Source: Lactiplantibacillus daoliensis
GTDB taxonomy: Bacteria; Bacillota; Bacilli; Lactobacillales; Lactobacillaceae
DNA length: 64,000 nt
Reading direction: 5' to 3'
NCBI RefSeq assembly: GCF_005405005.1
Contig: NZ_BJDH01000004.1
Span: 211,014 to 275,013, forward strand
The notes below the pieces were generated by a model. That model had not been told where the DNA came from. It ran no database searches and was given only the letters and a program-made list of their open reading frames with translations. Every line of letters starts with the position of its first letter. Position 1 is the first letter of the stretch. The translations under genes and the position numbers were made by a program. This document shows, in pieces, positions 27,208-37,244 of this stretch.

Positions 27208-28560
27208 TTAACCAATCAAAATATTTTCAGCCGGATAGCGAATTAAGTTAACTTTTGCTTGTCGTTTAGAAAGGGCATACAGTGAGGTGAAAATACCCAC
27301 CCGACCGATGAACATCAACAACATGATGACCAACTTGCCAACCACCGTTAAATGTGGGGTCAAGCCTAGACTCAAGCCAACGGTTCCAAACGCGGACAAC
27401 ACTTCAAAAACCACATATTCAAGTCCAAAGCCCTGGGGAATCTTTTCCGTTTGCGTGAGTATCAAAGTCGCCACTGAAATCACAATACTTGCCAAGAAGA
27501 CCAGTAAGAGCGCGCGACTAATGTTGGCCTGGCTAAACCGACGATGACTGAATTCGACATCTTGTTTTCCCCGCAACTGGGCAATGCTTTGAAACATCAG
27601 CACACCAAATGTGGTTGTCTTGATCCCACCGGCAGTTGAACCAGGCGTCCCACCAACAAACATTAACACCATGATAATAAACAGGCTCCCAGCTTGGAGT
27701 TTTGCAGTGGGCATCGTGATCAACCCCGCTGTACGTGGCGTAACACTCAAGAACAACGTGTTGATGGTCCGATTAAACCAAGGGGTTCCGGCTGGCAACA
27801 ACTTTAAATCCCGCTCCGTGATCAACAGCAACACAAACCCTAATACAAATAAACTAATGGTTGTGAACAGCGTCAACTTTGAGTTTAACGACAACCGTTT
27901 TCGTTCGTGGAACAACAACAAGTCCCGCCAAACGAGAAAGCCTAAGCCACCGGCAATGACTAAAATCATTGTCACAATTAGGACATACGAATCACTTCGA
28001 AAATCCATCAGACTATTCCCAAAGACATCAAAACCCGCATTACAAAACGACATGACCGCATGATATAGGGACACGTACAACCCACGTCCCCAACCAAACC
28101 GTGGCACAAAATCAACTGCTAACAACCCTAGACCACCTAATTGAAATAACAACGATAAGCCAATCACGTAACGCATGACACTCTTAGTATCACTTAAATT
28201 TTCTAGATTCAAGGACTCCTTGACCATGAGCTGCGTGGACAACCCAATATTGCGCCGCATAATGTTGAACAATAAAACAGCAAAGGTCATATAGCCCAGT
28301 GCCCCAACTTCCGACAAGCCTAAGATCACGACCTGACCAAATGTCGACCAATGTGTTGCGGTATTAACCACCGTGAGCCCGGTAATACAAGTCGCCGAAG
28401 CCGCCGTAAATAAGACGTCAATAAAGCTACTATGCGTCCCAGCCGGAGTTGCAATCGGCAAACTTAATAGGATCGTGCCAATCACGATTAAAACGACAAA
28501 ACCCGCGACCATCTTTTTAGATAACGTATCAAAAAACTTAAATTGCTTTAATTTCTGCAT
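27208..28560 (-). CDS. ktrB: KtrB/TrkH-family potassium transporter, membrane subunit
   Basis: A 450-aa polytopic protein of the Trk/Ktr/HKT superfamily with four repeated membrane-pore-membrane units. The selectivity-filter glycines can be read in all four pore loops: ATCITGLTVVNT, SFCNAGFDVFGNS, TPRTAGLITM and FGTVGLSLGL. It mediates potassium uptake, possibly Na-dependent, with the KtrA ring encoded immediately downstream. The start ATG has no strong ribosome binding site (GGGACTGG only), unusual for this window. A clear promoter was not found in the 28561-28654 gap, only a weak TTGCTT/TAAGCT candidate. Confidence 0.93.
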   Translation of the reverse strand: MQKLKQFKFFDTLSKKMVAGFVVLIVIGTILLSLPIATPAGTHSSFIDVLFTAASATCITGLTVVNTATHWSTFGQVVILGLSEVGALGYMTFAVLLFNIMRRNIGLSTQLMVKESLNLENLSDTKSVMRYVIGLSLLFQLGGLGLLAVDFVPRFGWGRGLYVSLYHAVMSFCNAGFDVFGNSLMDFRSDSYVLIVTMILVIAGGLGFLVWRDLLLFHERKRLSLNSKLTLFTTISLFVLGFVLLLITERDLKLLPAGTPWFNRTINTLFLSVTPRTAGLITMPTAKLQAGSLFIIMVLMFVGGTPGSTAGGIKTTTFGVLMFQSIAQLRGKQDVEFSHRRFSQANISRALLLVFLASIVISVATLILTQTEKIPQGFGLEYVVFEVLSAFGTVGLSLGLTPHLTVVGKLVIMLLMFIGRVGIFTSLYALSKRQAKVNLIRYPAENILIG

Positions 28561-28654
28561 AAACTGCCAGTCCCATATCCGTTCTTTTCTATTAGCTTAA
28601 GCAACCTCCGACCGAAAAGCAAGCCCGATTGCTGTTTTCATCGCTTTTAAACAC

Positions 28655-28692
28655 AAAAAAGCCACTAGCATTCAACAGTGAATTGCCAGTGA
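28655..28692 (-). terminator. Rho-independent terminator of mnmA
   Basis: An imperfect stem in which CACTGGCAATTCA pairs with TGAATGCTAGTG, followed by six T on the minus strand, 22 bases past the mnmA stop. Confidence 0.75.
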
Positions 28693-28713
28693 CCCTCTGA
28701 TTAACTTTTAAGC

Positions 28714-29844
<1,131 letters not shown>

Positions 29845-29911
29845 TCACCATCATTTCCAAAAGATTCTGGAGAATCCACGATTTGAAGGTCGTACAAGTC
29901 CAGTAATACCC

Positions 29912-29939
29912 ATTATAACAAAGAAAACGCCGGCTGCAA
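29912..29939 (-). promoter_or_regulatory. Predicted promoter for mnmA, overlapping the upstream terminator
   Basis: TTGCAG (29934-29939), a 16-base spacer and TGT-TATAAT (perfect -10 at 29912-29917). The -35 coincides with the loop and arm of the hairpin at 29920-29950. Confidence 0.65.
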
Positions 29940-29950
29940 GCCAGGCGTTT
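29920..29950 (-). terminator. Rho-independent terminator after the DUF1831 gene
   Basis: An 11-bp stem (AAACGCC-x-GGCT/AGCC-x-GCGTTT) with a 3-base loop, then TTTTCTTTG on the minus strand. It begins six bases past the DUF1831 stop. Confidence 0.85.
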
Positions 29951-29955
29951 CATCA

Positions 29956-30297
29956 TTACGCTTCAACTAGGACATCCCGGTCAATAAAGTTCTTTAAAAT
30001 GAACCGTAATTGTTCAACGGCTTCCGGACGCGCATCATTTTTAAAAATGTTGGCACGTTGCATCCCATTGCCGGTCACCGTCGACATTTTAAACCCAGTC
30101 AGATCCGCATTCACCGTCAACTTAACTTTAAACGCGGCATTGTAGGGTGTCGTCGGATCGAGTGACCGCTCAAACATGAATGCGCCAGACTTTCCCTTGG
30201 TAAATCCGAGATCCATTAACGTATATTTTTTGATTCCGGTACTAATTTGATAAGTCTTTGAATCGCCTTCAAGTTTCACACTATTTGTGTAAGCCAT
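29956..30297 (-). CDS. DUF1831 family protein
   Basis: A 113-aa compact alpha/beta protein starting MAYTNSVKLEGDSKTYQIS, with KKYTLMDLGFTKGKSGAF and a C-terminal helix EAVEQLRFILKNFIDRDVL. This matches DUF1831, found mainly in lactobacilli and commonly adjacent to a cysteine desulfurase. I recall a structural-genomics structure for the L. plantarum member but no firm function. It lies 15 bases downstream of iscS and is the last gene before a terminator, with mnmA following. The context suggests a role in sulfur transfer or tRNA thiolation, by inference only. No cysteine is present, so it cannot itself be a persulfide carrier. Confidence 0.85.
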   Translation of the reverse strand: MAYTNSVKLEGDSKTYQISTGIKKYTLMDLGFTKGKSGAFMFERSLDPTTPYNAAFKVKLTVNADLTGFKMSTVTGNGMQRANIFKNDARPEAVEQLRFILKNFIDRDVLVEA

Positions 30298-30312
30298 GAC
30301 GAATTCCTCCTC

Positions 30313-31464
30313 TTATTTTTTTAACAATCGCTTGACCGTCTGCGTTAAGACCGCGACAAATTGATCCAAGTCATCCTTGGTCGTGTAACGGCCGAAACTC
30401 AATCGAATCGACTCGCTCACGCGGGGTGAGTCTTCCCCAAACATGGCAATTAAGACATGGGATGGTTCCAAACTACCAGCAGTACAAGCAGAACCACCAG
30501 AAACCGCCACCCCACCAAGATCTAAATTAGTTTGTAACGTGTAGGTTGAAATGCCTTTGATCCAGAGGTTCAAGACATGTTGTAAATTGTCCTCACCTAG
30601 CTGACCATTCACTTCAAAGTCAATCTGATTAGCCATCAATTGATCAACAATATATTGTTTGAAATCGTGGTACTTGGCCTGTCGATGGGCCTTCTCAGTT
30701 GTGGTCAATTCTTTAACCGCTGCGGCAAAGCCAGCGATAGCTGGAACGTTTTCAGTCCCCGCACGCCGCTTATCTTCTTGTTCGCCACCCTTAATCAAAC
30801 TGGGAAAATTAACGCCATTACGTTTGTATAGGAAGCCTAAAAATTTTGGCCCATTTATTTTATGCGCAGAAGTTGATAACAAATCAATATGATCACGTTC
30901 AACATCAATATCCAATAATCCATAGGCTTGGACGGCATCCGTATGGAACCAAGCTTGATGATCCTTCAAAATTTCACCAATTTCATGGATTGGCATGTGT
31001 GAACCAACCTCATTGTTACCCATCATAATTGACACTAAAATCGTATCGGGGCGTAAGGCGGCTTTAAAGTCATCAAGGCTGATATTGCCATTCTCATCAA
31101 CTGGCAAATAAGTCACTTCAAACCCTTGTTCTGCCAAGAATTCAGTGGACTTTAAGATTGCTTGGTGTTCGATTGCCGTCGTAATGATATGCTTACCTAA
31201 CTTTTGACGAGCAAAAGCAGTTTGCAGGACGGCCGTATTGTCGCCTTCAGTCCCACCACTTGTAAAAATAATATCATCATCTTGGGCATTGATACTTTGC
31301 GCAATAATGTGCCGACTATCGTCTAACACTTCACGGGCAGCCCGACCATACGCATGGGTGCTGGAAGCATTCCCAAACGTATTCGTCATCTTGTCCATCA
31401 TTTCGCTCACCACAGACTCAGCCATTGGCGTCGTTGCGGCATTGTCAAGGTACACTCGCTTCAT
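30313..31464 (-). CDS. iscS: Cysteine desulfurase (NifS/IscS family)
   Basis: A 383-aa PLP enzyme that releases sulfur from cysteine as an enzyme-bound persulfide. The N-terminus is VYLDNAATTPM. TSGGTEGDN binds PLP phosphate, HTDAVQAYG holds the PLP Asp/Gln, and the Schiff-base lysine is in STSAHKINGPKF. The persulfide cysteine sits in SGGSACTAGSLEPSHVL near residue 325. AAGGAAG is seven bases before the ATG. The neighbours DUF1831 and mnmA imply that its main job is thiolation of tRNA wobble uridine. IscS versus the NifS/NifZ subtype cannot be settled by eye. Confidence 0.95.
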   Translation of the reverse strand: MKRVYLDNAATTPMAESVVSEMMDKMTNTFGNASSTHAYGRAAREVLDDSRHIIAQSINAQDDDIIFTSGGTEGDNTAVLQTAFARQKLGKHIITTAIEHQAILKSTEFLAEQGFEVTYLPVDENGNISLDDFKAALRPDTILVSIMMGNNEVGSHMPIHEIGEILKDHQAWFHTDAVQAYGLLDIDVERDHIDLLSTSAHKINGPKFLGFLYKRNGVNFPSLIKGGEQEDKRRAGTENVPAIAGFAAAVKELTTTEKAHRQAKYHDFKQYIVDQLMANQIDFEVNGQLGEDNLQHVLNLWIKGISTYTLQTNLDLGGVAVSGGSACTAGSLEPSHVLIAMFGEDSPRVSESIRLSFGRYTTKDDLDQFVAVLTQTVKRLLKK

Positions 31465-31500
31465 TACACTACTTCCTTTTAAAAAAATTACGGTTATTCC

Positions 31501-32193
31501 TTAGTTCTGGGCCTTAAACAAGGCTAATAACATGGCAGCCGATTGCTTACCCGCTGCCAGAATGAATTCATCAAAGCTGACACCAGCATCTTCATCACCA
31601 ACATCGGACATTGCCCGAATCACCACATAAGGCGTATTGAATTGATGACAAGCTTGTCCGATTGCGGCGCCTTCCATTTCACTAGAAAGTGCGGCTGGAA
31701 AATGGCTTAAGATCTTGTCAGTGGCTGCTTTTCCGGCGATAAATTGATCACCAGAAACAATCAATCCAGTCTTGGCATTCAGACCAGTTGCGGTGGCCGC
31801 AGCCATAATCTGCTTGACCCAATTGGCATCCGTTTCATAATATAACGGTTGTTGTGGCAGTTGACCGTATTCGTAATCAAAAGCTGTGGCATCAACATCA
31901 TGGTAGGCAGTCGCAGTGGCCACCACCACATCACCGACGGACAACCCCTGGCCAATCCCACCAGCGGAGCCGGAGTTAATCACGACATCCACGTCAAAAT
32001 TAGTAATCATTAAAGCCGTGGTCATGCCGGCTTGGACTTTCCCAATCCCAGATTGAACCAGTACAACTTCTTGATTATCAATCGTCCCATCATAAAAGGT
32101 AATGTCCTTTATTGGCACGACTTTTTCATTCTCAAGTGCTTCTCGTAACGTTTTAAGTTCTTCTGCCATGGCACAAATAATTCCAAATTTCAT
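31501..32193 (-). CDS. mtnN: 5'-methylthioadenosine/S-adenosylhomocysteine nucleosidase
   Basis: A 230-aa nucleosidase that cleaves MTA and SAH to adenine plus thioribose compounds, removing SAM by-products and supplying the precursor of AI-2. It starts MKFGIICAMAEELKTL, has VVLVQSGIGKVQAGMTTALMI, NSGSAGGIGQGLSVGDVVVA, the substrate-binding SSEMEGAAIGQACHQF and AMSDVGDEDAGVSFDEF with the catalytic Asp. The ribosome binding site is GTAGGA about ten bases upstream. It lies 20 bases downstream of the small membrane-protein gene and 36 bases ahead of iscS with no terminator, so the run nudF-small gene-mtnN-iscS-DUF1831 is probably one transcript. Confidence 0.96.
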   Translation of the reverse strand: MKFGIICAMAEELKTLREALENEKVVPIKDITFYDGTIDNQEVVLVQSGIGKVQAGMTTALMITNFDVDVVINSGSAGGIGQGLSVGDVVVATATAYHDVDATAFDYEYGQLPQQPLYYETDANWVKQIMAAATATGLNAKTGLIVSGDQFIAGKAATDKILSHFPAALSSEMEGAAIGQACHQFNTPYVVIRAMSDVGDEDAGVSFDEFILAAGKQSAAMLLALFKAQN

Positions 32194-32213
32194 CGGTTAA
32201 AAATCCTACTTTC

Positions 32214-32486
32214 CTAAGGGGTTAAAAATAAAATTAAAAAAACAACAATAATTGCAACTACTAAGCCTAAAATGACCCAGTTTAACTTACGACCTAATCG
32301 CTTGGACTTCGCGTCTTCCAACGCCCGGTTCGTCTCAGCCGCATACGCCCGCCGTGATGAGTCTGAAGACGCAGTTTCTGGTTCATCATCTGTTGGCGGC
32401 GTCGCCGACTCGTCCGGTTGCGCCGGTTCCGGCTGAGCCTGATGTTGGCGATACTGCTGGCGGGTCATCCGATCTTCATCAGCCAT
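32214..32486 (-). CDS. Small tail-anchored membrane protein, unknown function
   Basis: A 90-aa protein with a charged, Pro/Gln/Asp/Ser-rich, probably disordered N-terminal 60 residues (MTRQQYRQHQAQPEPAQP ...) and one C-terminal hydrophobic helix (WVILGLVVAIIVVFLILFL), predicting a tail-anchored protein facing the cytoplasm. No catalytic residues. It overlaps the end of nudF by eight bases, indicating translational coupling, and sits between nudF and mtnN. Such low-complexity proteins diverge quickly, and I recognise no named family. Confidence 0.75.
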   Translation of the reverse strand: MADEDRMTRQQYRQHQAQPEPAQPDESATPPTDDEPETASSDSSRRAYAAETNRALEDAKSKRLGRKLNWVILGLVVAIIVVFLILFLTP

Positions 32487-33039
32487 GTCTCGTCACTCCT
32501 AACTCGGGATGGCTTTGCCAATACCAAACTGCCATTACAGTCTTTGCATCGGCTAATCTCCCGGATTTTACTTGCGCGAGTGCCGCTGGCAAATCCAGCT
32601 CACTTAGCCGCAACAATTCATCAGCATCTTGTGGTAAGGCCTTAGCGACGGCATGTAATCCCGTTGCGACAAACAAGGTCATCAATTCATCCGTAAAACC
32701 AGGAGAAGTATAAAAGCTAGCAACTGGTTCCAGCTGATCCGCAGCCAAGCGAGTCTCTTCATTTAACTCACGCTTGGCTGCTTCAATAGCTCTTTCCCCC
32801 GATTCAATTTTACCAGCGGGGATTTCCAAAGTCGTGTCATTAGTGGCCGCTCGCCATTGCTGAACAAGGATCATCTTTTTAGCTGGCGTCACCATCAAGA
32901 CTGCAATCGCCGGTTGATGATGAACAATTTCTCGGGTCGCAGTCGTTTGGTCTGGTAACATGACTTGTTGGCGCTCAACTTGCACCAAGCCACCCTTGAA
33001 GACTATTTCGCTCGTTTTAACCTGTTCTTCAAAATCCAT
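32479..33039 (-). CDS. nudF: ADP-ribose pyrophosphatase (Nudix hydrolase)
   Basis: A 186-aa Nudix hydrolase. The Nudix box reads GKIESGERAIEAAKRELNEE (GX5EX7REUXEE) and is intact for metal binding, although the Gly that usually follows the last Glu is Thr. Upstream AIAVLMVTPAKKMILVQQWR and the downstream SFYTSPGFTDELMTLFVA match the ADP-ribose pyrophosphatase subgroup, which hydrolyses ADP-ribose to AMP and ribose 5-phosphate. I chose ATG at 33039 (MDFEEQVKTSE), with AGGAGGTG six bases upstream; the longer frame to 33102 runs into the promoter. It is the first gene of the probable nudF-mtnN-iscS transcript. Confidence 0.92.
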   Translation of the reverse strand: MDFEEQVKTSEIVFKGGLVQVERQQVMLPDQTTATREIVHHQPAIAVLMVTPAKKMILVQQWRAATNDTTLEIPAGKIESGERAIEAAKRELNEETRLAADQLEPVASFYTSPGFTDELMTLFVATGLHAVAKALPQDADELLRLSELDLPAALAQVKSGRLADAKTVMAVWYWQSHPELGVTRHG

Positions 33040-33073
33040 TGCACACACCTCCTGGTGATCTGCTTTCTCAATA

Positions 33074-33102
33074 AGGATACCGATTTTTGAGTCTGAATGC
33101 AA
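33074..33102 (-). promoter_or_regulatory. Predicted promoter for nudF and following genes
   Basis: TTGCAT (33097-33102), a 17-base spacer and TATCCT (33074-33079) on the minus strand, 35 bases ahead of the chosen nudF ATG. Confidence 0.5.
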
Positions 33103-33168
33103 TTTACGACCGGTTAATTTAAGGATTCTTTAGGGCCAAGCCAACCGCCTACTACGAGTTAGGCCACG

Positions 33169-33204
33169 AAAAAACGCTGAGTAGTTAATAAAAACCACCC
33201 AGCG
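33169..33204 (-). terminator. Rho-independent terminator of dapF
   Basis: An imperfect 12-bp stem (CGCTGGGTGGTT with AACTACTCAGCG, two mismatches) and six T on the minus strand, 10 bases past the dapF stop. Confidence 0.78.
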
Positions 33205-33213
33205 CTTGCCAAA

Positions 33214-34212
33214 TTAAGCCATTTTTAACGAGTCAACAAAGTCTTCATATGCGGTTTGTTCACCAGTCACCGTGGTGGTCGCTTGCGTAAAATCATCAGC
33301 TAAAGCATCTTCCAATGGTAAACTGACAATTTTAACAAACGTGGCGTTTCCAATTAATTCCATCCAATATTCTTCGTCCGCCCCTTGATGAACAATGGTC
33401 TTGACCATCCCACCAGGATTGGTGACATGAATTTCTTGATTGAAATCAGTGCTCTCTTGATGCAATAACACGTACATCAGCGAAGAAGCCGACATGGCGG
33501 TACCACAAGCATTTGTAAAACCAACGCCGCGTTCGAAAGTCCGTACAAAAATTGAATTTTGACCCAGGACTTCGACAAAACTTACATTAACCCCATCCGG
33601 GAAAATTGAATTTTTGCCATCATTCAGCCATTCGCCAATCCGGCCCAATTCAGAGCCAACCAACGTCGCATGATCCACAAATGCAATTAAATGTGGATTA
33701 GGCACTGAAACGGCAGAAAATTTTAAGTCACTTTTAAGTTCAGGAATTGTTTCATTAATAATTGTTTGTGCTTCATGATTTGCATGCATACCCAATGTTT
33801 GCGCGTCAAAAGAAACGGGTGAAATTTCAACACTGTATGCTGGAACATGCTTGGCAAAATCTGCGACAGCTTGCACCTTTAAATCAGCGTACATTGTTTC
33901 CACACGGAACTCACGTTGTTCATTTTGGGTCCCTAAATAACGTGCGACGGTCCGCAGACCGTTACCACACATACTAGCTTCAGTCCCGTCGGCATTAATG
34001 ACCCGCATCCGGCCCAAAACATGCGGATGTTCTGAATGATCAACGACCAACACCCCGTCAGCGCCTTCGTATAATCCCGCGCCATCGCGCTTACAAATAT
34101 TAATTGCCAACTGCTTTAAGCCCTTATCTGTAAGCGGCTCTGGAAATTGCGTTTGGTCCAATAAGTAAAAATCATTACCGGAACCATGCACCTTGATCAT
34201 TTTCACTGCCAT
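33214..34212 (-). CDS. dapF: Diaminopimelate epimerase
   Basis: A 332-aa epimerase converting LL- to meso-diaminopimelate, for lysine and the DAP cross-link of peptidoglycan. The two catalytic cysteines are in ASMCGNGLRTVARY (near 80) and GVGFTNACGTAMSAS (near 225). The start region VKMIKVHGSGNDFYL is typical. It is about 50 residues longer than many homologues, with the extra length mostly at the C-terminus after the second cysteine domain. ATG at 34212 was chosen, with AGGA five bases upstream. It is monocistronic, with its own promoter and terminator, and fits an organism with meso-DAP peptidoglycan. Confidence 0.95.
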   Translation of the reverse strand: MAVKMIKVHGSGNDFYLLDQTQFPEPLTDKGLKQLAINICKRDGAGLYEGADGVLVVDHSEHPHVLGRMRVINADGTEASMCGNGLRTVARYLGTQNEQREFRVETMYADLKVQAVADFAKHVPAYSVEISPVSFDAQTLGMHANHEAQTIINETIPELKSDLKFSAVSVPNPHLIAFVDHATLVGSELGRIGEWLNDGKNSIFPDGVNVSFVEVLGQNSIFVRTFERGVGFTNACGTAMSASSLMYVLLHQESTDFNQEIHVTNPGGMVKTIVHQGADEEYWMELIGNATFVKIVSLPLEDALADDFTQATTTVTGEQTAYEDFVDSLKMA

Positions 34213-34256
34213 CAGCATCCTATCTATTTAATAAACTCGGTTTTAGTTACTTCACT

Positions 34257-34285
34257 ATCATACTGACTTTTTAACAATATTTCAA
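34257..34285 (-). promoter_or_regulatory. Predicted promoter for dapF
   Basis: TTGAAA (34280-34285), a 17-base spacer and TATGAT (34257-34262) on the minus strand, both at 5 of 6 matches. Confidence 0.72.
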
Positions 34286-34324
34286 TTGCGAAGAACCAAA
34301 AACTTAATGTTTGTCCCATCAACC

Positions 34325-34367
34325 AAAAAAACGAGCCAACCAACAGTTTCCTGCCAATTGACTCGTT
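34325..34367 (-). terminator. Rho-independent terminator of ileS
   Basis: A long stem (AACGAG-x-CAA...TTG-x-CTCGTT with an inner CAG-GAAA-CTG tetraloop) and a T run on the minus strand, 17 bases past the ileS stop. Confidence 0.88.
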
Positions 34368-34383
34368 ACAAATTTGACACTAA

Positions 34384-37182
34384 TTAAGCTTCTAAACCAG
34401 TTGTAATTGATTCAGGATAGTTTGTCCGCACGATTTCGGCACAACGCGCGCAGAGCATTGGATAAGCAGCATCGCTACCCACGTCTGTTTTCGTCATTCG
34501 ACAACGTGAACAAACGTCACCGGCCGCATGACTGACTTTAATCGCCACATGGTCACCGAAAGTTTCGGCATCGGCTGGTACTTCGGCTAAGTCATGCAAA
34601 TCAAGCGCTGAAACCATCAACATTTCACGAACATTGGTGTTCAGGCTATCTAACAATGACTTGGTTTCAGCGTCGACATACAAGTCCAAATGAGCTTCTA
34701 ATGACTTCCCAATTAACTTAGCATCCCGAGCTTCTTCTAAGGCCTTCAAGACATCACTACGGACGTCCATGAACTGATGCCAGTTGGTATTGAGTTCATC
34801 CGCATTGGCATAGTTTTGAACAGTTGGCATTTCAGTCAATTGAGCGAATTCTTCAGGTTCCTTCAAGAATGGCCAAATCTCTTCGGTCGTATGTGGCAAC
34901 ATTGGCGTAAAGAGCTTCGTCATTGCCACTAATACATCGTAGAAGACGGTTTGCATTGACCGGCGTGAATGACTGTCTTCAGCATCAATATACATGATGT
35001 CTTTGGCAATATCCAAATAGAAATTGGATAGATCGACCGTCAAGAAGTTCAACAATTTCTTATAAATGTCCAAGAAATCATAATGATCATAGTGATCTTT
35101 CACTTCAGCAACAAAGTCATTCAAACGAACTGCCATGTATTGGTCAACGGTAGCCAAATCTTCAAATGCCACCCGATTTTCTTTAGGATCGTAATCCGTC
35201 GTATTGGCTAACAAGAAACGCATCGTGTTCCGGAATTTCTTGTAACCATCGGCCACTTGTTTGAAGCTTTCCATGGATACACGTACGTCAGAGCTCGTAT
35301 CAACAGATGAGACCCACAAACGGACAATTTCTGCCCCCATTTGTTTGATTACTTCTGCTGGCGCAATCGTATTACCCAATGATTTACTCATCTTACGGCC
35401 TTGATTATCCAACGTAAAGCCTTGTGATAAGACTTGCTTGTATGGTGCATGCCCGGAAACTGCCACGCTGGTAATCAAACTTGAATTGAACCAACCACGA
35501 TATTGGTCAGAACCTTCCAAGTATAAGTCAGCTGGGTAATCGAGATAATCACGTTCAGCTAAGACACCTTGATGTGATGAACCAGAATCGAACCACACAT
35601 CCATGATATCTTCTTCTTTAGTGAATTGACCATGTGGTGAGTGTTCGTTGGTATAACCATCTGGAAGTAAGTCTTTAGCATCGCGTTCGAACCAAACATT
35701 TGAGCCATACTGACCAATCAAGTCAGCGACATGATTGATCGTTTCTGGTTCCATAATAGCCGTGCCATCTTCAGCATAGAAGATTGGGAGTGGCACACCC
35801 CAGACCCGTTGCCGTGAAATGACCCAGTCACCACGATCACGAATCATGTTGTAGAGCCGTTTTTGACCCCAATCTGGGAAGAATTTTACGTCGTCGATCG
35901 CATGCAAAATCTCATCACGCATATCACCAACGGAAGCGAACCATTGTGGTGTTGCCCGGAAGATGATCGGCTTTTTAGTCCGCCAGTCAAATGGGTAACT
36001 ATGTTCGTATGGCATGTAGTCTAATAGCAAACCGGCAGCTTTTAATTTATCCAAGGCGATTTGGTTCGCATCGTCATAGAAGACACCCGCAAAATCAGGT
36101 CCAGCTTCTTCAGTCAAGACCCCTTGGTTGTTAACTGGGGCAAAGACTGGCAAGTCATATTTCATCCCGATCCGGTAGTCATCTTCCCCATAACCAGGGG
36201 CAGTATGGACAAGTCCAGTCCCAGAATCAAGCGTCACAAAGTCGCCTAACATCGTGACTAATTTCCGGCTAGCATCAAATGGATGTTCACAAAGAACCCG
36301 GTCTAAATCGGCCCCTTTGACGGTCTTAACGACTTTAACATCTTCCCAACCAAAACGTTTTGCATTTTCATCAACTAATTCAGCGGCAATCACATATTTA
36401 CGATCATCACCATTGTGTTGAACAACGGCATAGTCGAAACTAGCATCGATCGTGATCCCTTCAGAAGCTGGAATCGTCCAAGGCGTCGTGGTCCAGACGA
36501 CCATGTACGTGTTATCGTCCAAGACACCCTTACCATCAATCACTTTTTCGCCAAAAAATGCGGATGGTGACGTCACATCATGATATTCAACTTCGGCTTC
36601 AGCCAAGGCTGATTCTGAAGACCATGACCAGTATACTGGCTTTTTGCCACGATAAATCAAATTCCGCTTGGCAAACGCACCAAATACGCGAATTTGGGCG
36701 GCTTCGAATTCTGGCTTTAAGGTCAGATATGGATTATCCCATTCGCCAGCAACACCCAAACGTTTGAATTCGTCACGTTGACGATCAACTTGCTTTAAGG
36801 CATATTCGCGACAAAGTTCACGGAAAGCATTGGTGCTCATCTTTTTGCGATCGTAGCCCGCTTGTTGTAATTTTTGTTCAATTGGTAGACCATGCGTATC
36901 CCAACCAGGAACATAGGGTGCTCGGAAACCATTCATTGATTTATAACGGACAATAAAGTCCTTCGTAATCTTATTTAACGCGTGACCCATATGGATATCG
37001 CCATTAGCGTATGGGGGGCCATCATGCAAGATGAAGGATGGCTTCCCTTCATTTAGCTTTTGGCGTTGTTCATAAACTTTGTTTTCTGCCCAAACGTTTT
37101 CACGTTCGAGTTCTTTAACGGGTAAATTCCCACGCATTTTAAACTTGGTTTTACCGAGGTTTAATGTTTCTTTAACACGCAT
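34384..37182 (-). CDS. ileS: Isoleucyl-tRNA synthetase
   Basis: A 932-aa class Ia synthetase. The HIGH signature is [17 protein letters not shown] (about 55-71), the KMSKS loop is [14 protein letters not shown] (near 597), and the editing (CP1) domain contains [13 protein letters not shown] and [11 protein letters not shown] with its conserved Asp. The C-terminal zinc knuckle has CSRCR and LCARC (near 885-912), typical of the bacterial-type enzyme rather than the mupirocin-resistant eukaryote-like form. AAGGAG lies seven bases before the ATG. Regulation is by an Ile T-box far upstream (37824-38066); a repeat element of about 500 bp lies between them. Confidence 0.98.
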   Translation of the reverse strand: MRVKETLNLGKTKFKMRGNLPVKELERENVWAENKVYEQRQKLNEGKPSFILHDGPPYANGDIHMGHALNKITKDFIVRYKSMNGFRAPYVPGWDTHGLPIEQKLQQAGYDRKKMSTNAFRELCREYALKQVDRQRDEFKRLGVAGEWDNPYLTLKPEFEAAQIRVFGAFAKRNLIYRGKKPVYWSWSSESALAEAEVEYHDVTSPSAFFGEKVIDGKGVLDDNTYMVVWTTTPWTIPASEGITIDASFDYAVVQHNGDDRKYVIAAELVDENAKRFGWEDVKVVKTVKGADLDRVLCEHPFDASRKLVTMLGDFVTLDSGTGLVHTAPGYGEDDYRIGMKYDLPVFAPVNNQGVLTEEAGPDFAGVFYDDANQIALDKLKAAGLLLDYMPYEHSYPFDWRTKKPIIFRATPQWFASVGDMRDEILHAIDDVKFFPDWGQKRLYNMIRDRGDWVISRQRVWGVPLPIFYAEDGTAIMEPETINHVADLIGQYGSNVWFERDAKDLLPDGYTNEHSPHGQFTKEEDIMDVWFDSGSSHQGVLAERDYLDYPADLYLEGSDQYRGWFNSSLITSVAVSGHAPYKQVLSQGFTLDNQGRKMSKSLGNTIAPAEVIKQMGAEIVRLWVSSVDTSSDVRVSMESFKQVADGYKKFRNTMRFLLANTTDYDPKENRVAFEDLATVDQYMAVRLNDFVAEVKDHYDHYDFLDIYKKLLNFLTVDLSNFYLDIAKDIMYIDAEDSHSRRSMQTVFYDVLVAMTKLFTPMLPHTTEEIWPFLKEPEEFAQLTEMPTVQNYANADELNTNWHQFMDVRSDVLKALEEARDAKLIGKSLEAHLDLYVDAETKSLLDSLNTNVREMLMVSALDLHDLAEVPADAETFGDHVAIKVSHAAGDVCSRCRMTKTDVGSDAAYPMLCARCAEIVRTNYPESITTGLEA

Positions 37183-37244
37183 TTGACCACTCCTTAATAT
37201 TTTCTGACTATCTCGGTTGATTGACTTTGAAGCTTGTTACGGTG

